Below, piece by piece: positions 33,471-46,580 of a stretch of DNA of 64,000 nucleotides. The notes beneath the pieces are model-generated. The model did not search any database, was not told the DNA's origin, and saw only the letters and a list, made by a program, of their open reading frames with translations. The DNA lies in assembly GCA_963082975.1 (NCBI GenBank), contig OY720344.1:83688053-83752052 (forward strand). The letters are read 5' to 3'. This DNA comes from Labia minor. Taxonomy: Eukaryota; Arthropoda; Insecta; Dermaptera; Spongiphoridae. The first letter of the stretch is position 1; every line of letters begins with the position of its first letter. The position numbers and the translations under genes are program-made.

Positions 33471-36400
33471 CTGAAATCCAAAAAAAATCTTTGATAAAAT
33501 ACTATAATATATATTAAAATGAATTAGAGGAATGCAAATTTTATTTATTGATTATTAATGCTATTTAAATTAACTTGTGTAAATATTTAAAAAACCAAAA
33601 TGCTAAGCGGATTAAATGTGTACTTTGATATCGATATAATAAAAATGTTCATTAATTGATTGGTCATTGAACATATTTTTGAATTTGTTATAAATTAATA
33701 GTAGTAAATGGTATTTTTTTAATCTGGGTGAATTTTAGATAAAGTTAATCTATATATTTAAATATATATCTTTTATATGAAAAATTGGGAAAAAATATTA
33801 TTTTCGAATAAATTATTTAGTCAGATGTCAACAACATTCTTTGGGTATGGAACATAATATCTTCTATTATGTTATATACAATGGACTTATTTATTTGCAA
33901 TATTAAATGAAAACTAGATAAAAGATAAATTTTTAGAATCAGAGATAATTAGAACCATTTATATTAGGAAGATTTATATTATATAGTAAATGAACTAATA
34001 AATTTAAAAATAAAATAAAAACTAAGGAAATTAGGGAGGTGATAAATCAATGATTTAAATAAATAAATAAATGATAATAAAGAAAATAAAAAAATAATTT
34101 ATTTTTTTTCATTTCTAAATAAGATTTCTTATGAGTACAATTTGTATTTTTGTATTATATATATTTTATTCTTCTACACAAATAAATAAATAATATTTTC
34201 CAAAATCTGTAAATATAATATATATTTTGACTTGTGTTAATTTAAATTTTTTTTGTCATTTTTTAAATGGACATATATTCATAATCCTAACCATCAATGA
34301 TAATTCATTATTCCAGATTGATGATGTGGAATAAATTTTCAAACATGAATCATTTTTATTTCATCAGAAAGATAAAAAAAACTGTTAAAGTTTGCTTATA
34401 ACCAAAATATAAAATAAAACAATTGAGGCATATTGTCCGGATTGAATTGAAATAATTAAGCATTGTTAAAATACCATTATATTTAAAAAAAAATTAATAT
34501 TACTCGAATAAAAACTTTTAAATCTCTTTATTAAAAATAAACTCACCTAATTTGGCAATTTGAAGTTTTTAATCGGAGTTATAAAACGAAATCAGGATTA
34601 AAAAGTTTATATTAATTTTTTAAAAAAAAAAAGTTTAAAAAATACAAAACAAATAATCAAATTTATTAAATTATAGGTATATTCATTATTAATAAATTAT
34701 CAACATATATATATAAGATTGTATTTTAATTTTATAGAAAGCATAATTCAATCATTAAGATTTAATTATTTAATTTTTCAACTTATTTTGCTTACTCTAA
34801 AAAATAATCATACAATTATTGCTAGATAAAAGGATGATTTTAAATGATGTAAATAGTTTCAATATGTTTTACTTAAGAATAAATTAAAATATTAAAATTA
34901 ATATATATATATATATAGATAAAATAATGTTAAATGAGATATAAATCAATAATGAAAAAGATCTCTTACATTCATTTTTGTTAGAAGTCATCTAAAGAAA
35001 ATGTTATTTATTTATATAAAAAAACAATTAAATAGATTTATTTGAAATAATATGTAATATCTGATTATAATTTGTTGACAAGAGAAAAATAATTTTAGCA
35101 TATTAACAATAATTACGAAATTGATTAATCTTTCTTCTAAATGAAAATTATCTAAGGAATTTGATAAGAAACTAATGACAGCTGATCATGTTATATAATT
35201 TTGAATTTATTTATTTTGTTTGGGTATTTGCACCAAAAGTGGGGGTGTTTGGATGTTAAAAGGGTGATGGTAGAAAGGTCATGCCTACCTGGTAAACATG
35301 AATTTAGAATAGATGCAAACCCAAATGACAACCGTATGATATTTTCCTGTCCTTCCCCTGTCCTCCATTTCAATTCCTTCCATATGATTCACACCCAGAA
35401 AGCCACTCGTCACCGCGCTAAATTTGAATACATTGATTTTATTTTCTGCAACTTGAAACATTATATTTGTATATAAGTATATATAAAAGTTAAATAAATA
35501 TAATTTTAAATATTAAAATATTTATATTTATTTGACATTTATTTATATTATATTTTTTGTTTTTGATTAAAATTTAATTAAAACAAAATATGTAGGTATA
35601 CCCTTTTACTCGAAAATATTTTATAAAATTACCCCATTTTAAAAATGAAATTTTAATCTAATTAGAAGAAAATTATACTCTTTACATATTGTTTTTTTTA
35701 ATATTATCAATGTAAATAAATAAAATAAATATTCACAAAGAATATTTTGTTTGAAAAGTTCAGCCTTTAGTCTCTCCTCCCCAAAACCAAGATATCTCAT
35801 TATTTTAAAATAAATAAATATAACAATCCAATACTAAATATTTTGCTAAAATATAAATTTAAGAATTTTTTTAAAAATATATATATATGCATTTATGAGC
35901 GAATTCTACTTAAGAGAACTCGAAAAATTTTAGAGAATTATAAAGAAATGGTAAAAGCAAAAGTTTCATTATAAATGAATAAGACTTATTTATTAATCCA
36001 TAATTAATTTTAATTTATTTATGGTTCATTCAATCCTTCATTCATTAATAAAGTTATTTTTTTGTTAAATAACTTTAGAGTAGTTCTCTCTAATTGAGAA
36101 ATTTATAAGTTTATTAAATTATTAAATGGAGCAAACTCAAATAAAAAAATAAATAGAAATAAATTATTTATAATAAAATCTTTTATTCTATTAAAAATGT
36201 AAAAGTAAAATTTGTTCCATTAATTAGTTATCTTATGTTTTATAAACAAATAAATTAATTTCTATATACAATCCTTTATGTTGTATCATAAGAGGAAAAT
36301 AGTGAATAGCGTTCTTGCACAAGACAATCGTTTGTAAATGGAATATCAATCTCATAATATTAACAATTGCAATGCAAGATTCAATTCAAATTTACATACT

Positions 36401-36910
36401 AAAATTAATTCCAATATTAATCCTTTCTCTAATTTATTAGAAACTAATCGACATGTCTCATTCATACGAGTAATATTACAAATTTCAACCAATATAATCA
36501 ATAAAGAGTTCATTTGCATAAAAGAAAATTTTAACTACATATTTAAAAAAATAAGCTTATTTCGATTGTAATAAAATTATTATTTATTTTAATTTTATCA
36601 TGTTAATTTTTATTTTTTAGAACTGTGCATATAAAAGTGTAAATACCATATACATACAAGCTGATTATTAGATTTTATTTCTCATTTTTAATATTCTCAG
36701 GAATTTCTCTCTTAACTTTTTACTATAAATTCAATTCTATGTATGTGGGTGAACGCTATAAAGGCTATATCGTAAACACTAATAAATTAACCCACAAAAT
36801 TCTTACCAACTTGATATTAATTTATATGAAATAATATTAAAATTGAAAATGATTCTTAAATTAATATATGATAAGAACAAAATATAATGTTCAGGTTTTT
36901 ATAATTAGAT
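33471..36910. other. Upstream region of HR96
   Basis: A splice acceptor (GGATTTCAG on the minus strand) ends at 33471, so a 5' exon of HR96 should lie here. One candidate is a GC-richer patch at 35230-35420 with a minus-strand donor TTACCAG/GTAGGC at about 35287. Its reading frame does not join the receptor frame, so it could only be untranslated leader. The plus-strand frame at 36338-36571 is low-complexity and not supported. The rest is AT-rich. Confidence 0.35.
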
Positions 36911-37516
36911 TAGTGTTTTTCAACTTTTTTGGACCAAATGTCCACTTCTAAGGCCGGCTTCACATCGCCCCCCTATAAATTTTACTTAGAGCCATATTGA
37001 AAAATCAAGTTTCAGAACCTGATCGCAAAATCATCTTACCTTTTTTACCGACCGACGATAGTAAGGGAGGTATTGTTTTCACACCAAATTTCACATGTGG
37101 AGATTTTTACATATCTCCACGAATCATGCATTTTCTAACCAGAAAAAAGTATTTTTAGCATGATGTCTGTCTTTGTATTGGTTTTATCCTCGGGAAAATC
37201 ATATTTATTAGTTTTTTCTTGATTTAAAATTATATGACGTCATCCAGCCATTCATGACGTCACAGCCTGGTCTTACATATATATTATAAATAAAATTAAA
37301 TTAAAAATGTTTATATTTATTATTTATGTATTCATATCTGTTTTTTATTACATTAATAGATATATTAAAATTATTTGAAATTGTTTCTGTAGTTAGAAAT
37401 TAATTTACTTCAAACCGTCGGTCGGTTCGGACCTGGCCACAGGTCAACTTATTTTAAGAGATATAAATTATTTCGTCCCCCTTTAAGATGTCGATCGCCC
37501 AGGTTGAGAATTACTA
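36911..37516. mobile_element. hAT-type MITE interrupted by a HINE-B
   Basis: Termini TAGTGTTTTTCAACTTTTTT and CAGGTTGAGAATTACTA are inverted repeats. Flanks AATTAGAT (36903-36910) and AGTTAGAT (37517-37524) form a 7 of 8 target duplication. GATCGC and CGATCGCCC motifs recur inside. A HINE-B occupies 37041-37455. Without it the MITE is about 190 bp. Confidence 0.75.
37041..37455 (+). mobile_element. HINE-B copy with both ends present
   Basis: Both ends are present: TTTTTTACCGACCGACGATA at the start, and CGTCGGTCGGTTCGG, the GACCTG-GCCA-CAGGTC hairpin and AACTTATTTT at the end. A degenerate ATGTCTGTCTTTG stands where other copies carry the GTCC repeat. Internal TGACGTCA-like motifs (ATGACGTCATCC, CATGACGTCAC) are shared with the 7225 and 54281 copies. 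It is inserted in a T-run of the MITE at 36911-37516. Confidence 0.75.
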
Positions 37517-37810
37517 AGTTAGATAATAAAACAAATTTTTGTCAAACATGTAAACACTTTTTATTAATAAATGACATGATCCCTACCTCCCCATCAATAC
37601 TCAATCTAAATCTGCAAAATATCTGCATTTATAATGTTTATAGATTGACCACTGATAAAGATAACATTGATTACGCCCAAACAATTTTACATGTCCGTTG
37701 GATAGAGTTGTTTTATTATATAACAATAAATACAGGACATTTTGACTATAGAAATATTATCATTAAAAAATAATTAATTTTAAACTTTTAAATTTTTTAT
37801 TAATTTCTTT

Positions 37811-38492
37811 TTAATAATAGACATCTGACATGAGGCTAGGAGCAGAAGGTTTGTTTAAGATATTCATTCGATTATTGTTATCTTGATCAACAATGTCGTT
37901 TTTATTTAGATCTTTTGTGAAGTCCAATACCCGTGTATTCAACAAATCCGTGGGATGCATTTTCTCAATCAAAGGCTACAATAAAAACAAATAAGTAAAG
38001 GTTTGTAAACATAATAATATATTATCTAGAATTTTATTGTTGTTAATATTTGAAAAAAAATCTAGTCATTATTATATTATTAATTATAATTATACTCTTT
38101 GAAGTAGATTTGATGTTACTATAATGATGAATTAACTCTGAAATACATGTAATAACTTTGATTGGGATTTTTTTTAATATATATACTTATATATAAGTAT
38201 ATATATATAAGTTTAATTATCATTTGCAAGAATAATTTAATTTCTTAAAATATTTATTTAATTTATTTAAGTTTAATTAATGTTAAAAAAATATATTTTA
38301 ATTAAAGTTTAAGCAAATTTTTTGCTAAATTATACTTACATAAGTAAGATAATACAAGAGAAACAATGGTAGCAACCGTTTGGTATTATCTGGGGTAGAT
38401 AATTCTAAACGGAAAAATTCTCTGAAATTTTGTTCCTCCATATCAACATGACATTCTGGCATTAAATCTTGATGGACTATCTATAATAAAAA

Positions 38493-38529
<37 letters not shown>

Positions 38530-41500
38530 ATAAAAATAATAATAATAACATAATCTATAAATCATGTAATATAATTTAAGTACAATATCAAATTATTATT
38601 TAGATATAAATTTTTATTTCTATTTATTATTTCTTTCTCAATAAAATAAATGAAAATTAAAAAAAATATTATAATATTATAATGCTATCAATTAATCATT
38701 TATTGAATAATAATATTAGATCCATATTAAAATTTGTAGTATCTAATTAAATAATATTTTTTCAAATTAATTTCAAAGAATTTAATAATACAACATATCA
38801 AATTATATTTGATCTATGGAATAGTTTAATTAATTTTATGTATAAAATAATAAGGGTACAGAAAGATATTTTGACCCTTTAATTCAACATTGGCTAGTAA
38901 AATGGAAGAGGTTAGAGGAAGGGCCAGATGAAGAGAGAGTTTTCCTGATTACCTTGGCTATTTGGTACAGCAGAGTCAGCTGCTGATAATTCATCCTCTC
39001 CAGCTGTTGGCTGATCTGCTTTGCAATAGTGCATAGACATTTACCGAGGCCCTGAACAAAGAAAAATATAAAATAAATAATAATAAGACTAAAGATAAAA
39101 AATAAGTGTAATATTTAATTTATTGATGATTATTTATCTATTATTAATATTCTTGTTAACTATAACATTACTTCATATTATTTTCTATGTTTAATAGGTA
39201 TGAACTATTTTAAATATATAAATAAATTTATAAATTTTCTAAATAGTATTTATTGAAGAAAAGGTTTCTGGATCTAAAACTTGGATTGGAGATAAACAAG
39301 ATTCTCACTCATTTACTATTTTATATAAATATATAACAAGATAAATATAATTTATATCCGAAAAATTCTCAAGATTCAATTAATTTTAATCTGAATTAGA
39401 TAAACAATTCTAGAGAACCTTTGTAGCAATTATTATAATAAATTTTATTTATTTTTATTTCTAATATAATAATTGAAAATTAATTCATTTTCAATGAATT
39501 AATTAATTGAAATTAAATTCTAATAATTGAAAATTATTAGATCATATTTATTGAATGAAAAAGTAATTACTTTTAATAAATCATATACAATATGCTGACG
39601 ATTTTCAAGATCAGAATAACATAGATATAATTTTCTAATATAATTATACAATTTTATATTGATATACATTAGTATATAGAAATAATATTTAAAGTTTCAT
39701 CATCTATAATTGCTGATTTATATTATTATAGAGATGGTCTGTGATTATTATATTCTTATTATGTTATTATAATTCTAACTTCATGGACATTTTTTTTTGT
39801 TTTTCTTAAAAAAGTTAAATGAGGATAAGTTTTTTAAAAATCTAATAATTGATATTTATATAAATATTAACAATAACAGGATAGGTTCTAGGATTTTGAG
39901 CGCCTCGAATATGAAATTCATGTGCTTAATTAGACTTATAATTGACAATATTTTAAAGAAATAATTAATAATACTTGATTATATTTTTAAATTTATTATA
40001 TATATATATATATCTAATATATATTAATAAACTTTTTACTGAATTCTTTAGTAAGTGAATCGATGAATTTTGAGCACGGTTGTCTTGACCACTGATAATG
40101 TCTCCAAAGCAGTCAAGACACCAATGCGCCGCCTTCTCAATGGTTTCACTGAGGTCTTCTTCTATGAACTGAGAGCGTCGAAGTCGTTTGCGTGGGGGCT
40201 CATAGTCGTTTAAAGATGCTTTTATATAAAAGAAGAATATAAATATAAATATATTTGTATTGCTTAGAACTCATATAAATATTTTTTTTTATCTTACCAC
40301 TATTGATATTATGACAATAACGCTTATTAGAATAGAATATAATAGATAATAATAATAAGCAATTTTATTGTTAATTAAAATAATTAAAATAAAAATAGTT
40401 TTAAACAGATATTATTTTATTTATTTCGACTGTTACTTTTATTGTATAATGTATTTTTACTATCTCGCCAGAATATTTGGTACATGGACATTATTCAAAA
40501 TTCATATTTTTCTATCAACTTTTGATAAATGTTGCTCAACCCGAAGAGGATCCTAACCTACAACGTTTTGATTTTTTTTCTTCTAAAGTAACCGTAAAAA
40601 TAAAGATATATGTTTGATAGTTTTTCCCATGATTAAAAATTGTATAAAACTTCTATATATAGAATTTCATCCTGATTGAATCGCTGAAAATACTAGGATT
40701 AATTTTTTAACACTGCAAATCACGCACCAACACGTGATATGGTGGCATCAACACAGAGCCAAACACGTACTGGTTTAACAAATATTATTGATTAATTTTA
40801 ATTTATAATTTAATTAATTAAATTTAATTTAAATTAATATATGTTATTTAATCCAATTCAATTTGGCGAGATAGTCGAGTGGAGACACTCCAGATTTTTT
40901 TTCAAGTTTAAATTATATATAATCTTATACATTATAATTAATAATAATCCTATAAGTTATATTATTTGTAATATACAAATTATATAAATACATTATATAT
41001 ATCCCCTTTTTTGAACTAATTTAATATTTATATAAATTATAATTTCCTTAATAAACATTATTAACATTAATATTGATTTGATAGATTTTGATTGTATTTT
41101 TTAATATTTTTTTTATTTAAATCTCAGATTCTTAATTTTATATAATATAAAGGGGAGTAAACAAATATATTTGATCCCACTTGAGTCGCCATTTAGCATT
41201 CATTTAGGACACCTCCAATCACATAAACATATTGACTCTTTAGTCTGAAGTAACCATTTCTACCATTTCTTGTTCTTCAAAAATGAGAGATCCAATCCAT
41301 TTATGTCATTTCTCAGTCACATTTGAATACTAAATGACAATCCAAACGGCCTAACCCCTCTAGAAGCTGAGTAGTGTATGTTCCAAAACCATTCATTTTG
41401 TAAGAACATATAACATATAGGTATATCCAATTATTAATCGTCATAACTAGTACCTTTGTCAATTTCTTGATCTGGATTTACTAATTCTAAAGCTTGACTA

Positions 41501-42645
41501 ATAAACGACAAAACTGGATGGAGAAAGGGTACTTCTTTCTCATTTAATGGCTAAAACAATTAGAAGAGGAATTCAACATTATTATTCTTAGATTAATTAA
41601 TTTGAAAATATTAAATAAAATAGTAATTTGTTTAATCAGATCAAAAATAGAGATATGATTAAATAAAATAAATAAATAAATTAAGAAACTTCATTTAAGT
41701 TTAGTATATAGAATATTTATATTATATTTTATTTCTACCATAAAAAAACATTCTCTATATTAAATTTTTCATAAGATCAAATTGAATTATTTTTGTTGGC
41801 TTGACGATTAAAAACATCTGTTCAATTCTTTCTCAACTATCATGAAATGTGAGATCTTCCAGGAGAAAAATTATTTATTTTTATTTTTTTAAATGTCTTC
41901 AAGTTATATGATCCAAAAATAACACTAATCATAAAATCGAATTATTTATTTATTAATTAACAGGATATTTTTCAAATAAATAAAGTTACAAATTCATTTA
42001 TGATTATAATTTTGAATTCCATAAACTTTAATCTTTTTCTTTTTTTTTAAATAAAAACTTCAAATTATTATTAATTAATCTATTCATGGCTGTTTGTAAT
42101 AATAGATTCAGATAAATTAAATTTTTAAAACCTTTTCATTTGCATTGAAAAATAATATTATTATTATTTTTTTGATTAATGAAAGTTTTATATTGAAAAA
42201 ACCTTATTTGAATTTAGTTGTTGCAGTTGGGTGGCAGCGTGACATGGTCCTCCACACCAGGGGGGTGGTGAATCTGTCAACGACCAATGGATATTGCATC
42301 CGTTATTCTGAAGAGTAATTAATGAAATAATATTTTGATTTCTTTTTTAAGATGGAAAATTATAAATAAAAAAAAACAAAAAACTAAAACATATGCGAAC
42401 CTTAAATAATTCGGTATCAAATTCTTTTATAGGGTAGATGCCGATTAAATGACACCAGCCACGCAGCCATTTAATATCTAAATCTTCATCCTATAATTAA
42501 AAACAATTATTATGAAGGATTTCTTTCTATAATTGATATTCATTTAAAATGATAATTAAATAATTTCTACTCAAATGTTTTTTTTAAATTATTAAAAAAT
42601 TAAATTTGATTAAATTAATTAAAATGTTATTTGATTCTTATAAAA

Positions 42646-42684
<39 letters not shown>

Positions 42685-43409
42685 ATATATAAGGTAAAAC
42701 CGAGTGATATGACTCCAAATTCGGTTTTTTTCAAATCTCAAACGATAATACTTATTATGACATGATTATTGGTGTTAATGGTATCTTGGACTATTAGATA
42801 TTCAGAGAGAAAATTGAAATTTTATTCTTAAAATAAGAACTTCTAAAATTAACAAAATTAAACAAAATAAAAAAGTCGACAATATCCCTAACAGGGTGGA
42901 TATTGTGAAGCCGGTGTGAAATTTCATGTAAAACAAAAATAAAATCTCATGATATTGAAATATTTAAATATTAAATTATGTAAATTTTAAGAATTAGAAG
43001 AATACATAACTTAATTGATATATTTACACAATTCTGGGACTATGAATATTTCCCTCGTGATAGGGGGCGGGGGGTTCAATTTTTCAATGTTAAACTAAGA
43101 ACAATGAGGGATATATAAATAAATACATTTTAATATTAATTTTAAACATAGAATATATTATACTTACACAAATTGCAGAATAAAAGAAATTACGAACCTT
43201 TAAAATAAAGATGATCAAATTTCGCTTGCGTTTATCTTCAAGATGACGGACAAACAAAACCTTGTGACTCAACGGTTCGCTTATAGCTAAAATAGACACT
43301 AATGGTGCCGTATAGGGACTACTATCATCCAACTTTCGCTCACCAAAAGGGTTAGTTTTCGAAATATAGAAAACTCGTTTTACCTTCTATATATATATAT
43401 ATATGATAG

Positions 43410-43440
<31 letters not shown>

Positions 43441-43445
43441 GATAG

Positions 43446-43491
<46 letters not shown>

Positions 43492-44433
43492 AGTATTTAT
43501 ATTCGAACTGAACTAATATACATAAATAAATACTATTTCATAAATTCTATCTACATTTTTTAAAAATATTCACATGATGGTTAATTTATATACACAAATT
43601 ATATAATTATGATTTTTTAAATATATAATTACGCACCTCTTTTGAGTTTTCTAAAAAATTCATTTTTTCTAAGACAATATCTTTAATGACTTTCTTTGAA
43701 TTATTCTTATCTAAAAATGTTATAAAAAAATTAATTATATCATATATCATAAGTTTTTAATTTCTTTTAATCTTAAACATATACCTAATATTTCTAAAGA
43801 TAAATAAAACTAGATTTTTGATATATCAATGTGATAATAAAAATAAAAATATTTTTTATATTTTTATTTACATATATTATATTCTAATATTCTACTATTA
43901 ACAAAAAATAATATTTGACTAATACGACTAATTAATTTACTTGAAACTATTCCACACACTATTAATTTTTTTCTCTCTCTCTCTCAAAACATTTCGCTAA
44001 AAACTCGTTTAACTTCCACAGCTACCACATTCGCTTGATTTTTGATTTGATTTTTAGCTAATATATAAACAAAAATTTTCGGATCTGATTGTGAAGATCA
44101 AAGTCGAATTGAAGAGAGTATATCTATTCTGGAATCTCACTTTATTTCGAGGATTATGTTCAACATTAAGTGAATCAAACTTTAAATGTAAAAAAATTGA
44201 TTACTTAATAAAGATTTTTTTATTTTATAAACTAAGTTATCTTATATTTTCATCAGATCATTAATCATTTTAAACTTTTGAAAAGAATCAATTTAAAATT
44301 TTTTTAAAATTTAATAATAAGCTAATCTTAAAAATAATTATTAAAATATGAATTTTTACAAGATTTTATTTTCACCTTTTGGACAAATATTGGTATTAAA
44401 TTTGCCCTGAATCCATTTCCGAATTGTCTCCAT
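37811..44433 (-). CDS. Unrecognised nuclear-looking protein, ten coding exons, about 398 aa
   Basis: Exons with compatible phases: 44433-44376, 43710-43637, 43386-43198, 42490-42401, 42307-42203, 41550-41454, 40218-40040, 39051-38953, 38480-38340 and 37975-37811 (stop TAA). The product starts [20 protein letters not shown] and contains [40 protein letters not shown] and a Cys-rich [12 protein letters not shown] basic PPRKRLRR (likely nuclear localisation signal) is followed by [17 protein letters not shown]. It ends [14 protein letters not shown]. The later part is helical and leucine-rich ([15 protein letters not shown]). No signal peptide is seen. I do not recognise the family. The consistent frame through ten exons and canonical splice sites argue for a working gene. 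An acceptor just before the ATG indicates a further 5' exon, so the start is provisional. A HINE-A (40455-40893) lies in one intron. Confidence 0.8.
40455..40893 (+). mobile_element. HINE-A copy with 5' internal deletion
   Basis: Starts TTTTTACTATCTCGCCAGA and jumps directly to the GGTACATGGACATTATTC block, so the CA-repeat core is missing. It ends GGCGAGATAGTCGAGTGGAG, with hairpin GAGTG-GAGA-CACTC and CAG. It is inserted in the sixth intron of the gene at 37811-44433, opposite to its transcription. Confidence 0.75.
43388..43500. repeat. AT minisatellite
   Basis: Repeats of GATAGTATTTATATATATA with a variable TA tract, three units, just upstream of the third coding exon of the orphan gene. 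Its last TA tract forms the end of the intron next to the acceptor TATATAG. Confidence 0.75.
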
Positions 44434-44439
44434 TTTAAC

Positions 44440-45279
44440 TAAAAAATATAAAAAATATGTATATATATAGCTGTCTCTTAGAAACGGCATTAAAAATGTA
44501 ATTTATTATCATTCTAGAAAAACTTTTTGTTAATTTATAAATTTATCAAATAATTTTAGAAAAAAAAGGCAAACTTGTAATTAGATACAATAAAACTGAT
44601 TTAAGTATTTATTTATTTATTTCAGATTTTCGAATAATGATGAAGAATGAATGGATTTTTCTTCGTTAAAAATTGATTATGATGATTTATCATATATCTG
44701 AAGTGAATAAATAACTAAGCATCTTATATTTTCTTTAATTAAAAATAATGTATAAAGATTACATGAAAGTTTCTAATTTAGAAAACAAAATTATTTTATC
44801 GATTTCAAGAATATTTCAAGGTACATTTTACATTCCAAACACGCTCAAATATCAAAGGGATAATTTCTTTTTAATGTTACTTTACTCTTATTCTAAGAAT
44901 TTCTCTTATTTATTAAGTACCTGGTTCACTGAGCCACTGCTTGCTTCTTTAAAAAAATATACTTTATAAATTGTGAATATTGTTTTAAGAATATTAAGGA
45001 TTTGTCTGGGAATATTAATAAATTTGTTGGGGCGTGAATATTCTCGTTTTTACTTTTTTTTAAATCATGAATACTTTTGTCTCTATTTATTCATTTAAAA
45101 TTTAAAATAATTTTTTTTTTTCAAAGACCAACGATTTTTCTTTTGTAATAAAACATTTTATAAGGATTTATTAATAGTTTTGCATCTCGGTTCAAAGAAA
45201 ATATCCATACATATTCAACAATGAATACAAAATATATTCAAATATATAGATTTTTATTTTTATTCCTATTAAATATAAA
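44440..45279. other. Upstream region of the orphan gene
   Basis: AT-rich. The acceptor TATTTTTTAG (minus strand) immediately before the start codon implies that a 5' exon lies at higher coordinates, but I could not locate it. The plus-strand frame at 44748-44969 is not supported. Confidence 0.35.
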
Positions 45280-46580
45280 CTAGCTGCTCCGAGCGCCTTC
45301 GGCGCTCTTCACACCTAGACGGGGGCTCCGCCCCCTGTACCTCCGAGTGATACATAGTATTTGGTTGAAAGTCTGTATGTAAAAGGTTTTCTATCCATTT
45401 TGTTTCAATCAGTATAAGTAGATAAGACATGTATTTGTTTTCTTGTAAAATATATTTTAATTTAATCAGTAAATTAATTATATATTATTATTGTATATGT
45501 TATATTTATCTAACTCTGTGTCTCTACAGTTTTCGAAAGTTCTTAGCCGCAGCATCCACATTTCTCTAAGCGTCTCTATCCTGAGCTCCGACCAAATCCT
45601 ACCCTGTCCCATCTCTCCCATGTCCCTTCCTTCATTGTCCACCCACCTTGGTCTTTGGTCTTCCACCGGATGTTTCCCAATCGGTTTCTCCCAATTTCTA
45701 GTTTCTCCAATTCCAACCACTTCCCCTTTCCATCCCAGCCTTCTCGATTTTATAACCTTAACTATATCTGGACATTATTTCTCGTTATGCCATCTCCGCC
45801 ATCCCCTTGTGACCTCATCTTCTTTTGGCCTATAAATGCTGCGAACAATATTAATCTGACAAATACTCTAAATCTACTCTCGTCTCCCAGAGTCATCGAT
45901 AGGGTGACCAAACGTCCCGTCTTAGGTGCTCTGTCACAAAAATGTCTTCGGGACACCGCACTGTCCCGTTTTTTCAATATTTAGGACATTTCGTAATTTT
46001 TTTTCAAAATTTTTTCAATTTAGTTCTAAAAAAAAGGTATACCGTTTGTCCCGGTTTGGTGTTTTCGAAATATGGTCGCCCTAGTCATCGATCAACATGA
46101 AAAATAATTGTTTTATATATTTTAATTTTGATCCTCTTTGATGAGATAAGCCCCTTTACTGCATAATAACAGGCGTTACTCAATTACAACGTCGATTTAA
46201 ATTCTTCTCGAATATTATTATCCTTCGTGATTAGAGATCTTAAGTATTTAAATATTTATACTTTTTCAAATTCTACATTTTGTATGTTAATTGTATGTAA
46301 GTCGTATCCGTATCATAATTCTTGAATTTTTTGTTTAATTACATTTCGGTTGATTTTTCCCCAATTTCTCTAATCACCTGTCTCCTCTTCCAGTCCAATT
46401 CATTTACCTATCAATGTTGCATAAAGCATTTAAATTTCTTAATTTGGCTAGAACACTCCATTTTTTAAAATTTTAAATAGAGGGAGAGAGAGAGGTTCTA
46501 ATTATATATATATCTGTTTCTATGACAGCAAAAAAGTAAACAAATTACATACATACAAACACTCTCCTTTATATATATTT
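45280..46580 (-). mobile_element. Helitron copy carrying a retrotransposon fragment
   Basis: On the minus strand the end is hairpin GAGCGCC-GAA-GGCGCTC, then GGAGCAG, then CTAG followed by T. The start is a decayed AATATATATAAAGGAGAGTG, with the family leader TTTGCTGTCATAGAAACA just inside. The interior encodes degenerate pieces of the C-terminal region of a non-LTR reverse transcriptase on the same strand, such as MTLGDESRFRVF and QRPRWVDNEGRDMGEMG. No Rep/helicase is present, so the copy is non-autonomous. A hAT-like MITE is nested at 45900-46083. Confidence 0.75.
45900..46083. mobile_element. MITE (hAT-like, TAGGGYGACCA ends) nested in a Helitron
   Basis: Inverted termini TAGGGTGACCAAACGTCCCG and TTTGGTG...ATGGTCGCCCTA. 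It is flanked by a perfect 8-bp duplication GTCATCGA (45892-45899 and 46084-46091). It is 184 bp and non-coding. The 8-bp duplication supports hAT mobilisation, although the ends lack CAG. Confidence 0.85.

Noticed and set aside
35191-35476. Overlapping frames on both strands
   Set aside because: Both strands are open, there is no motif, and the minus frame does not join HR96. At best it is untranslated leader.
37504-37773. Plus-strand frame of 89 codons
   Set aside because: It starts in the terminal repeat of a MITE and then runs through AT-rich DNA with no coding signature.
42660-42680. TA repeats here and elsewhere considered as origins or scaffold sites
   Set aside because: Simple TA tracts are abundant throughout this genome and carry no specific signal.
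45491-45984. Overlapping plus-strand frames
   Set aside because: They are antisense shadows of a degenerate LINE fragment inside a Helitron. The related residues are on the minus strand.
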